DNA from: Tethya wilhelma
Taxonomy: Eukaryota > Porifera > Demospongiae > Tethyida > Tethyidae
Direction: 5' to 3'
DNA: 64,000 nt
Assembly (NCBI GenBank): GCA_964030475.1
Contig: CAXIPT010000001.1
Location: forward strand, 5,321,652-5,385,651
The position numbers and the translations under genes were made by a program. Under the pieces are notes generated by a model. That model ran no database searches. It had not been told where the DNA came from and saw only the letters and a program-made list of their open reading frames with translations. Shown here one piece after another: positions 33,801-44,080 of this stretch. Position 1 is the stretch's first letter; each line of letters begins with the position of its first letter.

Positions 33801-36800
33801 GGTAGCCAACAGACCGTGAGCAGGGTAGCGGGCAAAGTGATCTTGAACACTGTGTGGAACATGGGGGGGGGTCAATCACTGCACTACCTGGGCATATTAG
33901 AGGCCAACTTACATTGCTCCTAATCCCCTGCTGAATCTAACAAGATGCTCTCTCTCCAAATCTGAAAATTGACTGCAATAAGAGGGGCACATAGGTAAAT
34001 ATTGGCTAGCAGAACAGGTTCCTTACATTAGTTAGCTAACCAAGTAGTAGATTAGATCAGGCAGTGTCCAAATGAACACATGTTCCTAAGATACAGCATG
34101 TATTATGTAGACTTGAAAATATTAGTAATACTGTAATACCTGAACGCAAGGATGCAGTCAACTAGTGTTGAATCTGAAATAGACAAGGCCAGTGGTTGAA
34201 ACAGGAAGTAGGATGAAGGAGGGATGAGTGATTGAGCTTCAATACATCTTTGCTAATTAACAAGCAACACATACACACACACACAAATTGTAATATGAGT
34301 GAGGTATGTACGTCCATGTTTTCTCTTACCAGCCAGATCATGGTAACCAGTGTAGCACTTGTGTCTTCAACAGACTGGCCAGCCAACTCCAGTGGAACCA
34401 AGTGATAGACACTTTGAGAGGGAAGAGACACTCTTCCTAATGCAAACAACAAAAAACACACACTAGAAATCAACTCTTGGTTGGTGGAGGAGAAAGGAAT
34501 CAAACGGCCACTCACTAAAGCCTCATCTAGTATTCCCTCACCTCCACCATGAGTCCTCACAACCTTAGTGGCAATCTTGCGATCTTCTTCACTAAAGAGT
34601 CGACTCACCGACACCTCCCTTCCTCCCAGCACACCATCACCAACGGGTGGTCCTCCGTTACCATCATTGGATGTGCCGGGGCTGGAGGGGAACTCTGCCG
34701 TGTGATACTGCATCATGAGGTCATTCTCGTCTATTACATCATCTCCATTATCATCGTCAGGTTGGTGATTCACCCGAGGGCGTTTAGACGCTTGTTCAGA
34801 TTGAAGAGCACCACCCAATTTCCTAAAGGCAATTGATTTTTTAACAGTAATAATTTATTGTCCAGTATCGATAATTTGTTGCACATTGTAGCTATACCTC
34901 TTTCTGTCATTTGACTTAGCTGTAGAGGATGGTTCAGGATCAAGACAAGTATAGCTGCTCTCTGGTTTCTTTTCACCATCTTTGCAGCATGCAATGAGCC
35001 ACTGAGCCGATACAACATGTGGACTACACGCACACGCACACACAAGTGAAACAAAGCACAATTATACCTCTGTACTCACTACAAACATCACTCTCTCTCT
35101 AACCTGGTGTTTAGCTCCTTCAGGGCTGTCACATCTGAAGGTTGTTTGTTCCCCATTATGACATGAGTGACGTTCTCATTCAGCCTGCCATATCTCATAC
35201 CACCTCCCAAATTGACCACACGGTGGAGCTTGTCCAACTGAGCCTCAGTGAAACCACAGAAATAGATCTACAGTATAGATAGAGATAGATCTATAGATCT
35301 CCTCCTTCGCGATGTGAATATTTATGCACATGCAAAAAATATGTATATTTAGGGAGAGAGCCTGGAAACAAGGCTAAGCCTACTTGCAAATCATCTTCCT
35401 GTTTCATAACCTTACTCTCAGGGTGAAATTTTAATAAGATGTAAATTGAACAGAGTAAGTGTTGATAACAAGATAAGCAGTGGTGATAAATGAAGGTGAT
35501 ATGATGTGACAGCTGATAAGAGAATAAAATACAGGGTAGCAAGTTTAGTTTGAGAGTTTGAAAGCAAGTTCAAAATGGGAATCCACCATCATCACCATCC
35601 TCGTCGGAGTCTTCATCAGAGCCTACTCCTCCTCCAAGGCCACCAAACTGGGACAGAAATAGCATCATAGGCAACAGGTTGACTTTTGCTTTCTGCTTCT
35701 TTCGCTTGCAGTTGTCACAGGGGAAACCAGACAGGCCTTGGAAGTAGTGCTTCCCACATTTGAAGCAGTGAGCCTCACGGTAGTCTCCAATGCACACACC
35801 AAACCGGGAACAATCAGTGCAGTGGTTGTGGAACTTGCCGCTATCAAAGCAGATATTTCCATAACATATTCCGGTAACGTAAATGCCAACACCACAGCTT
35901 CCATCATTGTGAGGACACTTGACTGGTGCATTCATACCACCATCTTCATAGTCATTTCCACCGTAGTCAGGTTGATAGAGGACGTCTCGGACTGTGCAGG
36001 AGATATTCTCTTGTCCACAACAGAAGCAGCTGCCAGTGTATAGGGTCTGGTCAAGGCCATATTTCCCTTCTGGATCGTCTGCAGCTCGTTTCAAGGTGAC
36101 AGAGCCCTTCAGCATGCCCGCTTTCAGACAATTACTCACTCGTTCCGGATCTTCGACTCCAAGATCGCTGAGCAGCTTGTGTACGTTTTCGAGTGCCTTT
36201 TTGCCACGTCCAAATCCATTGTTGACAGCTTTTCGGGTGGTAGATCGACTGGTTGAGGCTGCAGATTTCGAACTTTTGGCTTTCTTTGATTTTGTTGTCT
36301 GTTGTGGATCAGCAGGAGCTTTGCGCTTAGTTGCTTTAGTCTTCTTTTCGGAAAGAATAGGCTGGACTGCTTCAGAGCTTGCCATGATGATGATAACGAT
36401 TGCCAATTTGGGAAGATATGGATAGATAGGCAGTGTCTTTGATCGCAGCTGACAAGTTGTGAAGCCCGCGCGCGCCAAACAGGCACGTGTATAATCCCAC
36501 GTGCATTAACTTGTGCGCATGCGCTTACAAATTTCACTTTGTGTAAAAGCTTGAGATCTAGAACAACTTCACCAAACCAAGGGCTTATAAACTCCTTTGA
36601 GTTTATATACCCTTGATAAAATGCAAGGGAGTTAGATTGACACTTTTCTAGTCTTCTTACAACTATACTAAACTTTGAAAATCCACTGCATAAACATAAT
36701 CCCTCCTCACCTTGCAGCCGTTCAGAAACTCTTCTTCTGCTACAGTTGGTACTTTGAACTCTTCCAGTTCTTTCACCCATTCTGGGATGACATCACTCTT

Positions 36801-38202
36801 CCCCGCTCCCTTCTTCACACCCTTCACACCCTCACCATCCACCTGGTAGTCCTCCTCAGACATACAGTACCCCCCATCCACACTGTCGTGAAACCACTGA
36901 GGAGTAACACAGTAGATCTTCCACTGCTTGGCATACTTGTACTTGGTGCCTGTAAATGAACCACAAAATGAAAAATTGCTCATGCACAGTTATACCATTG
37001 TCACAATAAATCTTGTGGTGCTCACTTGTCTTATTGCTGACTAGTAGATGTGTGCACACATCCTTTGTCAGTTCTCCGGAGTAGGTGCCTCCATTCTGCT
37101 GACAGAGCTCCTTCACCTTCATCCTAGACCTCTCGTCCAGTCCAGTCACGGTGATGGTGCACCCAGTGAATGCTGGACACAGATGTGGAGAGAGCATTGC
37201 TTCATCAGTTGAGGAGATCCTTCTGACTAGACTCTCCTCCCAGCAGGACTCAACCCAGGAGGGGAGTATCACTGGGAGGTGGAGGTTTCTAGCCACCTGA
37301 AAGAAGAGTCAGTGATTTTAACAATATCACTGATGAGTGATACGCTCTATTTTTGTTGCTGCCTTACATGATATTTGGTGCTTCCAACTTGGCCAGCTAC
37401 CAGATGAGTTACCTGTCAGTGGAAGGCAATACCGCAACAAGGTTGCAAGTAGAATAGTGACAACATGGAAATGTTAACTGACTCTCTTAGTGAAGTCTCC
37501 CTCCACTCTGCCTCCCATTAATTTCACCAGCTCTGTCAGTTTCTCCTGCAACAAACACTCCACACAGTAGTACAGCAATTCACAGAGACAACAATCAATA
37601 TCTTACCCTTCTCTCCTTGTTCCCTGCCTGAGTGAAGCAGGCCACCACGCCATGCATCGTCAAACAGAACACAGGGTGGATGCTAGCTGGTAGAGGCTGC
37701 ATAACAACACTTCACACAATCAAGGAACAATGTCACACTTTGTACTACCATCTCCTCACCCAACCATGCTGTAAATGATCCAATACTACAGATGGGCCAA
37801 TGATTCTACAAAGATATACAAGTGTTGATAGATCGAGGTGAGACTACTACCACACATGCATCAACATGGTCATGGTACTCACCTGCATTTTCCTCGCAAC
37901 GATGAGTAAGCAGAATCATCAAAACTTTCGACAACGTAAATACACCCTTTTTCAACAGACCCTCCATCATCATCTATCACGACTGGCTTAACACCACTCT
38001 CCCTTACAGCCTGGAAATTACAAAGAGATGTGCTATATAAATTTAAGTATCACAACAGTTCATACAGCACTTTGAACCTGGAGAGCCTCTTGGAACAGTG
38101 GTGAATTCTCCCCGGGCCAGAACCTCAGGTAACCTATATACAACAACGAACTATTTTAATATGGTAGATCACAAGTAACTACAGACTCAACTCACGTAGC
38201 AT
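30869..38202 (-). CDS. TOPBP1: DNA topoisomerase II-binding protein 1 (multi-BRCT checkpoint scaffold)
   Basis: More than 20 short exons, from a 7-nt first coding exon (38202-38196, ATG CTA C then gtgagt) to the stop at 30869. Landmarks in order: BRCT0 region (37.8-38.1 kb); BRCT1 with GGRV...RVTHLVAGQVGSTKYHVA, LPSWVESCWEESL; BRCT2 with CTITVTGLDERSRMKVKEL, GGTYSGEL, then TKYKYAKQWKIYCVTPQWF; BRCT3 IYFCGFTEAQLDKLHRVV (35.2 kb); later BRCTs including VTICISKKLASEEG (33.5 kb); QEKVDYGALIQELGGEYIDL, CTHLVVG (31.7 kb); and the last BRCT with LVFAERNKLPGLKRLL (31.2 kb). In human TOPBP1 these bind phosphorylated RAD9 and TICRR and activate ATR. The 32.1-32.9 kb exons are Ser/Pro/Gln-rich linker. 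Exact exon ends were checked only in part. One 1.4-kb intron (about 36.71-35.28 kb) hosts another gene. Confidence 0.9.
35570..36385 (-). CDS. Cysteine-rich nuclear-type protein nested in a TOPBP1 intron
   Basis: An intronless 271-residue protein on the same strand as its host intron. ATG at 36385 is the first in-frame ATG; the frame is open further up but only with non-ATG codons. The N-terminal 70 residues are Lys/Ala/Ser-rich (KKTKATKRKAP, KKAKSSKSAAS), like a nuclear-localisation or chromatin tail. Residues 130-235 hold about 20 Cys in CxxC-type pairs (CFCCGQENISC, CTDCSRFGVC, CFKCGKHYF, CDNCKRKK), suggesting several zinc-binding knuckles. It ends in an acidic Gly/Asp tail. I do not recognise the family. 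A GC-rich stretch (36460-36500, cccgcgcgcgcc) upstream may be its promoter. Confidence 0.75.
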   Translation of the reverse strand: MASSEAVQPILSEKKTKATKRKAPADPQQTTKSKKAKSSKSAASTSRSTTRKAVNNGFGRGKKALENVHKLLSDLGVEDPERVSNCLKAGMLKGSVTLKRAADDPEGKYGLDQTLYTGSCFCCGQENISCTVRDVLYQPDYGGNDYEDGGMNAPVKCPHNDGSCGVGIYVTGICYGNICFDSGKFHNHCTDCSRFGVCIGDYREAHCFKCGKHYFQGLSGFPCDNCKRKKQKAKVNLLPMMLFLSQFGGLGGGVGSDEDSDEDGDDGGFPF

Positions 38203-38326
38203 TGTTACAGCCAGGCTATCAAATCGTTGCAGTTGGACTGTGAAACCGTACGAGGATTTAAATCTTGATTTCTAAATATTGCACAGCATTATTGGGTACT
38301 TGCACTGTCGACCTTTACCTAGTCAC
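38203..38326. promoter_or_regulatory. 124-bp bidirectional promoter, TOPBP1/RPP40
   Basis: The two ATGs lie head to head with 124 bp between them, so both 5' UTRs and core promoters must fit here. No TATA box is obvious. Confidence 0.6.
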
Positions 38327-39806
38327 ATGGCCATCAAACTCCCCACCAGCACTGTGAAGAGCCAGCTATGGTTGCAGCAAGGAGACTGGAGGAGCCAATG
38401 GGAGAGATTAGAAAGGAAAATTAAGGACCATCCCTTTAATCATGCTGTAAGTTTGGATTCCCATCCATCATCCATGCCTGCATGCATACATGCAATAATT
38501 TTCTTTATGTTTGTACTCAGCATTGTGTTTTGTATTGTACAGATTGAGGTGGTGTTTCCAGGCTTAGATCAGCTTCCATCACAGCTAGCATCTCTCCCTC
38601 AGCCTGCATTCTACACTGCACATCTTCCTCTTCACCACTTCATACAACCCAACATCATTCAGCGATATCTCCAGCCAGTCAATGGCGATGGAGGACTATC
38701 AGCCCTCTCAACTGGAAGGAGAATTGACATTGATAATGTATTTGCTGTACTACCAACAGGTGTGTATTAGTCATATACCTATTACCATCACAGTCATTAT
38801 ACCATGCTATTATTATTATTATCATTTGTCTAGGAAAATTGCTTATGTGTGTTGATAAAGACACATACGAACAGTTGGGACTGCAGGGGAAATCTTCCCA
38901 CTATGAGAAAATCCATCGCTACTGTATGTAAGGGAATAGCTGGTTATTAAACCATGAGTATATACAATAATAGTGTGCTGAATTGCTTCACTTGCAGTGG
39001 TGGAGGTGGACTTGACAGCAAGCTGTTTCAAACCAGGAAAACCAAACTATGAGAGAGTAAAGTGGTGTTTGACAGAACAGCTCAATTTGGAAGTTGACTT
39101 CATTCTTAGCTGGTCAAGTAAAGGTAGATGTGCAAATTTAGTGACAAAGTGATAGCCATAAACATTCTTACATAATATTACGTGAATGCAGATCCATCGT
39201 CTGAGTCTCTTTTCTTGGAAGACTTCAAAGCTACTAAACAAAGTTGTGAAAATATCCAAGAACTTCTCAAAGACTTTTCCTTGCCAACTGTAAATGGTGA
39301 ACACCCACATGGAGATCGTGTGGACTATAATATACTGAGTTGCACAGCAGAAGAGTTTCACACTTGGCTGGGAGCTGTATCCTGTGGGATACTGAGTGCC
39401 TATGAAGAGTCAGCTCCTGATGATTATGTGTCTACCTTTACCCTGCCCGAGCCTCATTCATTTTGCAAGAGAGCCAGTAGAATGAGATGGTCAGGCATGC
39501 TGTCTTCAAGATACATCTGTGCCCTGCTAAAGAGCATAAAGTACAATCTATTCAGTAAATGCATACAGCAAGTTTAAGCTGATGACCAATCAATATATAT
39601 TCTCCTCTAGGCAGTGTTTCACTTCCACTTCTAGCCCACCATGGATTGCTGTTCAAATTTGGGGCTTTGAGGACTCACCCATTTCATGGAGAAATTGTGA
39701 GCATAGTTATTTTTTATCTGGTGACAATCATGCAACTATTATACTGTTCAATGGTGGTAAATATTGGTATATGTCTATATTAGGAACGTGTGACTATGTA
39801 CAATAA
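38327..39806 (+). CDS. RPP40: Ribonuclease P/MRP protein subunit p40
   Basis: Six phase-consistent exons: 38327-38446, 38543-38759, 38834-38923, 38998-39123, 39192-39540, 39611-39806, giving 365 residues (human 363). Family landmarks in order: LPLHHFIQPNII (human LPLHELITPEFI), RRIDIDNVFAVLPTGKLLMC, VDKDTYEQLGLQGK (human LDKDTYEETGLQGH), HTWLGAVSCGI, FTLPEPHSFCKRA, and the C-terminal GFEDSPISWRNCEHSY (human GFADSPVSWEKNEHGF). It is a structural subunit of nuclear RNase P and RNase MRP, which process pre-tRNA and pre-rRNA. ATG at 38327 was preferred over upstream non-ATG codons. Confidence 0.95.
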
Positions 39807-39914
39807 AAGAAATTATTACCACATCAGTTTTTGTGTCTGATTCTTGGTGGGTAGTACCCGCAATTAGCATGTTAAGAAAAAAGTTTGTTAGGACATACAT
39901 GAAGAATATTGTGT

Positions 39915-40850
39915 TTAGGCAGCGACTATGTCAGACCATGTAGGTTCTTCAATTTTATAGTTTGTGACAAAGTTGTCCCAAGCATTTGCAACACTTACAA
40001 CAGTTAGTGTTGTTAGGTGTGGCTGACCAGTCACCATTGGTCTACGGTCTTGTTCTAAACACCAAACAAGATGCTTTTGAGAGCGCTTGTGTCCCGATGT
40101 CTGTGTCACAGCGAAAGGTAGGCCATCTTGCATGAGTGAGTAACACGAGAGTAGTCGACTCAATCGACCATTTCCATCTTCAAACGGATGCAGTGATACA
40201 ACACTGTAGTGGAGCCAACTAGCCAATTGGAAGGAATTGTGTGGCTTGGAGGCTTTTTCGTTGTATTCCTCAACAATTACAGCCATCTGTTCTGGAACAC
40301 ATTCAAATAATGGAAACACATGCCTACCAGCATGTACAGGGATTTGTCGATATTCACCAGCATGAATTGCATCACCAGAATCACTTGTTAAACCTTGCAT
40401 CATCACTTTGTGGGCTTGCTTGATCATGTTTTCTGAGAGGCTTTCAGTTGGTCTGGTGTGAATACAAAGATTTTGAAATGCTAGAAGGTGTTGGCAGAGT
40501 TGACAAATAGCTGGTGTTGAATTCGGGAGGTCATTCAAATAGCTTTCACACAATTCTTTGTCACCTTTCTGGAAACAATCATAGGCCTGTGATAAAACTT
40601 TGAGTGCTTCATGTTGAGTGATATTACTTTCAGGTATTGTTCCTTCAAGCTCATTGCTACGCCAGATGAAGTTTATAGCTCTTTCTTTGGAATATTTGTC
40701 CATGGCATCAACACTCATACTACTGGAAGACCATTGTTCTTTCCAGAGTATTTGAATCTCTGTACATTTCTTCCATAGTTCCTCTGGACCACTATCTTCT
40801 AACATGAAAGGGAGTTTCACCAGGGCAGGTTTAAGACTTGGAGTTGCCAT
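39915..40850 (-). CDS. Fic-domain protein, predicted AMPylase with intact inhibitory motif
   Basis: An intronless 311-residue protein. The Fic active-site motif HPFEDGNGRLSR is complete (catalytic His; Asp-Gly-Asn-Gly anion loop; Arg). The target-docking flap is present as AGEYRQIPVHAGRHVFPLF. About 130 residues earlier FIWRSNELEGTIPE contains the class II inhibitory signature (S/T)xxxE(G/N), whose Glu is expected to block ATP productive binding. Fic enzymes usually move AMP from ATP to a Ser/Thr/Tyr hydroxyl. There is no signal peptide or membrane helix, unlike ER-resident FICD, so it is probably cytosolic. The intronless structure and bacterial-like layout allow old horizontal transfer, but such genes also occur in other invertebrates. 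Substrate unknown. Confidence 0.9.
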   Translation of the reverse strand: MATPSLKPALVKLPFMLEDSGPEELWKKCTEIQILWKEQWSSSSMSVDAMDKYSKERAINFIWRSNELEGTIPESNITQHEALKVLSQAYDCFQKGDKELCESYLNDLPNSTPAICQLCQHLLAFQNLCIHTRPTESLSENMIKQAHKVMMQGLTSDSGDAIHAGEYRQIPVHAGRHVFPLFECVPEQMAVIVEEYNEKASKPHNSFQLASWLHYSVVSLHPFEDGNGRLSRLLSCYSLMQDGLPFAVTQTSGHKRSQKHLVWCLEQDRRPMVTGQPHLTTLTVVSVANAWDNFVTNYKIEEPTWSDIVAA

Positions 40851-40913
40851 ACTACATTACCGTCGGAGACTGGGAACCGAGTCTTTGCACTTACTTTTTG
40901 CAGCATGAGGATA

Positions 40914-40930
40914 TGCGCGCGCGCGCGCGC
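40914..40930. repeat. (CG)n run upstream of the Fic gene
   Basis: An alternating purine-pyrimidine CG tract lies about 65 bp before the Fic ATG, in its probable promoter. Such tracts can adopt Z-DNA in vitro; no function is shown here. Confidence 0.85.
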
Positions 40931-41009
40931 ATATAGCGGTTATCACGTGACACTACCCAGCCCCTCCCACTAGTTCATGTGTGTATTATATAGCAAAAAA
41001 CAATGTTGA

Positions 41010-42062
41010 TCAAGCAGAGTTTCTTGAAAATGCAGTCATTGTTAATTCTCCCACTTCGCTGTGTGTCAACATCTCCTTACTCCTATGTGAAAATTTATTG
41101 TTCATGTAGACAATTTTATCCCCAGTCCACTTCCCTACAACATCCCTCTGTTTGCTATGTTTCTTCTCAGCACTAGAAGAGGCCATCATGTTAGCATGTC
41201 CCATTGAACTTGGGTCTACTGAGAGCCCAGATAGGTGCATGTGGTCTTTGGAACCATTCCCATCAAATGGCAGACATGCTGGCAGCAAACATGCATCACG
41301 TAAGATGTCCTTTCCTCCTGCTTGCTTGTCTGGAGATGTTAGTGGACACCACACCAGTGTTCCTTGACCTGGTCCCTGTATTCTCTTTTTCCTCCTCTTG
41401 ACCTTTTGATGGAGGCTTTGCTGTTGCTGTTGCATTTGTTGTGTTAACAATGGTGTACTGCTACTCTTGTTTTGTACCGTAGAATTCTGACCAACTCCAA
41501 CACCTTCTAAATTGAGTGTTGGAAATGCACTCAAACTGAGTGCACGCAGACGATTTTCAATAAGTATTTGTTCCACTAGCAGTTCAGGTTTAGTTTGAGT
41601 TGCAAGAAGCTTTGAAATATCCATGTGTGATCTTGTGTCCATTTGTCTGTATGGCAAAGCAGCAGCCAGATTAATAGTTTGTGTTGCACAGGTAGAGGGG
41701 TTTGGTGGAGGTTGTACTTGATACATGGTACTTGCTTCATTACTTGATGCTTTAGGACTTAGTCCTCCAGTGTGTACATATGAATACTCCTCATTGAGCG
41801 TACCACTCATGATCTCAGAGTGGTGATGTTCGTGTTTCTTTACAGCATGGAAAGGTAAAGGATGTGGATTTGGGCGATACTGTCTTCGTTTCTTCACTGG
41901 TATATGTTCAATATTGTAGACAGCATTTGGTTTTATAGCTGTCCAGCCAGATAATGCTGTTGGTAGATGAATTGGATTGGTTTGATGTTGTAGATAAGGT
42001 TGCTCACTGCACGAAAGAAGATCTGTTAGAGAGTGAGCTTCTCCTGTCGACCAGTTGTACAT
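41010..42062 (-). CDS. Unrecognised low-complexity protein, nuclear-type
   Basis: A 350-residue ORF starting MYNWSTGEAHSLTDLL. It contains two basic clusters that could be nuclear localisation signals (PVKKRRQYRPNP and KVKRRKKRIQGP), a Gln run (QQMQQQQQ) before the second, and His-rich KKHEHHHSE. Conserved-looking core: LVEQILIENRLRALSLSAFPTLN, an amphipathic helix. I do not recognise a family. The ATG directly follows a good acceptor (atttcccag), so a non-coding or coding upstream exon is possible (a candidate exon lies at about 42128-42161, but its phase does not fit). The next gene (ATMIN) is divergent, with starts about 380 bp apart. Confidence 0.55.
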   Translation of the reverse strand: MYNWSTGEAHSLTDLLSCSEQPYLQHQTNPIHLPTALSGWTAIKPNAVYNIEHIPVKKRRQYRPNPHPLPFHAVKKHEHHHSEIMSGTLNEEYSYVHTGGLSPKASSNEASTMYQVQPPPNPSTCATQTINLAAALPYRQMDTRSHMDISKLLATQTKPELLVEQILIENRLRALSLSAFPTLNLEGVGVGQNSTVQNKSSSTPLLTQQMQQQQQSLHQKVKRRKKRIQGPGQGTLVWCPLTSPDKQAGGKDILRDACLLPACLPFDGNGSKDHMHLSGLSVDPSSMGHANMMASSSAEKKHSKQRDVVGKWTGDKIVYMNNKFSHRSKEMLTHSEVGELTMTAFSRNSA

Positions 42063-42443
42063 TCTGGGAAATAAAGATTAAAATTTTAGTAAAACATAGG
42101 TGTACCATTATAGTTTCCATCTATATACCTCTGTGTAGTTATCAATAAAATTTGGTGGTTTCTGCAAACTAATCAGCCACGCCCCTACAAAGCAAGCAAG
42201 ATCTACTCAGTAGTGACTCAAGATTGGTCCTTTATAACACCTCACCTTGTGTTTTGCCGTAGATATAGGTGCTTAAACACGCACAGTACACGGCCAAAGT
42301 GCACAGACTGGAAGTTCAGCAGAGTCTAATGTCGCTGAAAACTGAATTCATGAAGCGGAGATTCCGGTGACTTGTTTGTTTGACCTTTGACCTTTAAAGT
42401 CGATGTGGAGCTGCTAAATAACCACAGAACCAAACAGCTCTCT

Positions 42444-43915
42444 ATGAGTACCAAGGCTGTGTTCAATGATGGTCAAGGGTCTATAGGACAACAACCGCTC
42501 TTAGTGTCAAGAAATTCTGGTACAAATCCTAAAGTGATCTGTCCAACTGAAGATGAACTTCAAATAGAAACAGGTTGTGAGTGTCCTGTTGAAGGATGTC
42601 CTAAACACTTCCAGGGGTCGTCTCAGTTGCAGATGCATTTAATGAGACACCATAAAGGACTCAACTTGAAGGACTTGCCCAATACAGTGTCAAATAGTGT
42701 GTACTGTTGTCCTGTCGATGGGTGTTCAAGAGGAAAGGATACAGGAAGGCCATTTCCCAGACTTGGTCAACTCAAACAGGTTTGTATGGGTGTTTGTGAA
42801 AGTTTACCAGGGTATAGATGTGTGCAGTTTATTCTCTGTAGCATTACCAAGCAGTTCATGGAAAGAAAGAATATATCTGTTCAAAATGTAGCAAAAGATT
42901 TGCTTTAAAGGACCAATGCAATAGACACGAGGCAGAGTGTGGTCAAACCTTTAATTGTGGAACTTGCTCTGACACATTTCGAACTAGAAATGGTCTGTAC
43001 ATGCATGCCAAGAGAAAGAAACACAAACTTGGTGAGGGAATTAAACCCAGAAAGTCAACAACTTCTAGTGATGGAAGTGGCGTAGAATCATCCAAACTGC
43101 CAGCTGTACTTCATCCTTCAAATCTTATCAAGCTCCTCCCCACACCTATCATTATCAAGAAAGTAGTAAAACTACCCAAACAGGTTTCAACTTCAACGCA
43201 AACCAGTCAGACCTTGAAGGACTCTTCATGTCAAACAGACAGTGACTGTACCACCAATCAAACACAAACTGCCATCCAATTCACTCACAATCTGGACTCA
43301 GATCATTCACTCCAGTCTCTATATGCACAACCATCTGCTGGGATCTCTTCCACTGCTCCTACTCATATGCACAACCACCAAGACTCTGTGACCACACAGA
43401 CTGAACCCCATCTTGACCCTGCCTGCCTCGCAGCTGATCTTCTCAGTCTCGGCACACAAACTGTTGACTTTACCTTCACTCAAGGCAGTCAGACACAGCT
43501 CACCTCCAGTTGTGAGTTTGGTACACAAACTACAAGATATGAAGCACCTGCTTCGACAACTTCCTCTGAAGTTCAGTGTCAGTGTCTGCAGTACGATGAT
43601 CTCAACACACTAGACCTGGTGGATTTTGGCACTCAAACCTCCACAGCTGCCGACCACCTGACTGGCAGTCACTGTGAAGTCACTGACTTTGGAACTCAGA
43701 CAATTTTCCTACCTGACCTCCATTCTGTGGAGTCTGCTCTAAACTGTTCTGTTGATCATGATGACCTACAACTTCTGCCTCCAGAGTGCATGGACTTTGG
43801 CACTCAGACTGGAGAGTGTGAACTCAACAGTATACCTAGTTTTGACTTTGGAGTCCAGACAGCTCTTAATTTGTTGAGTAGCTCAGACACAAAGGACCAA
43901 GGCTGCCAAACATAA
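42444..43915 (+). CDS. ATMIN: ATMIN/ASCIZ zinc-finger factor with TQT array
   Basis: Two exons, 42444-42779 and 42842-43915, giving 469 residues. The N-terminal third has four zinc-finger segments in the ATMIN order: CECPVEGCPKHF...HLMRHH, YCCPVDGCSRG...HYQAVH, YICSKCSKRFALKDQCNRHE and FNCGTCSDTFRTRNGLYMH. The C-terminal part is Ser/Thr-rich and carries about a dozen TQT-type motifs: STQTSQT, NQTQTA, TTQTEP, then GTQT at five sites (GTQTVD, GTQTTR, GTQTST, GTQTIF, GTQTGE), plus GVQTAL and a terminal GCQT. In ATMIN, TQT motifs bind the dynein light chain DYNLL1, whose gene ATMIN activates; bound light chain then represses it. Start chosen at the first ATG in frame; the frame is open upstream. 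Confidence 0.88.
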
Positions 43916-44080
43916 TGTATGTATTTGCCATAGCATCTCAATGATTGTGCATTGATTCATATTTTGTGGTATTTTACCTTTTCCGGTCACGCCCACCTTC
44001 TGTGGGGGCGTGTCTCCTGATTGAGTGTGCATGTGTCAGCTGCTCCAAACACTGCAGCATTGAACTCTAAGATTAAGACA

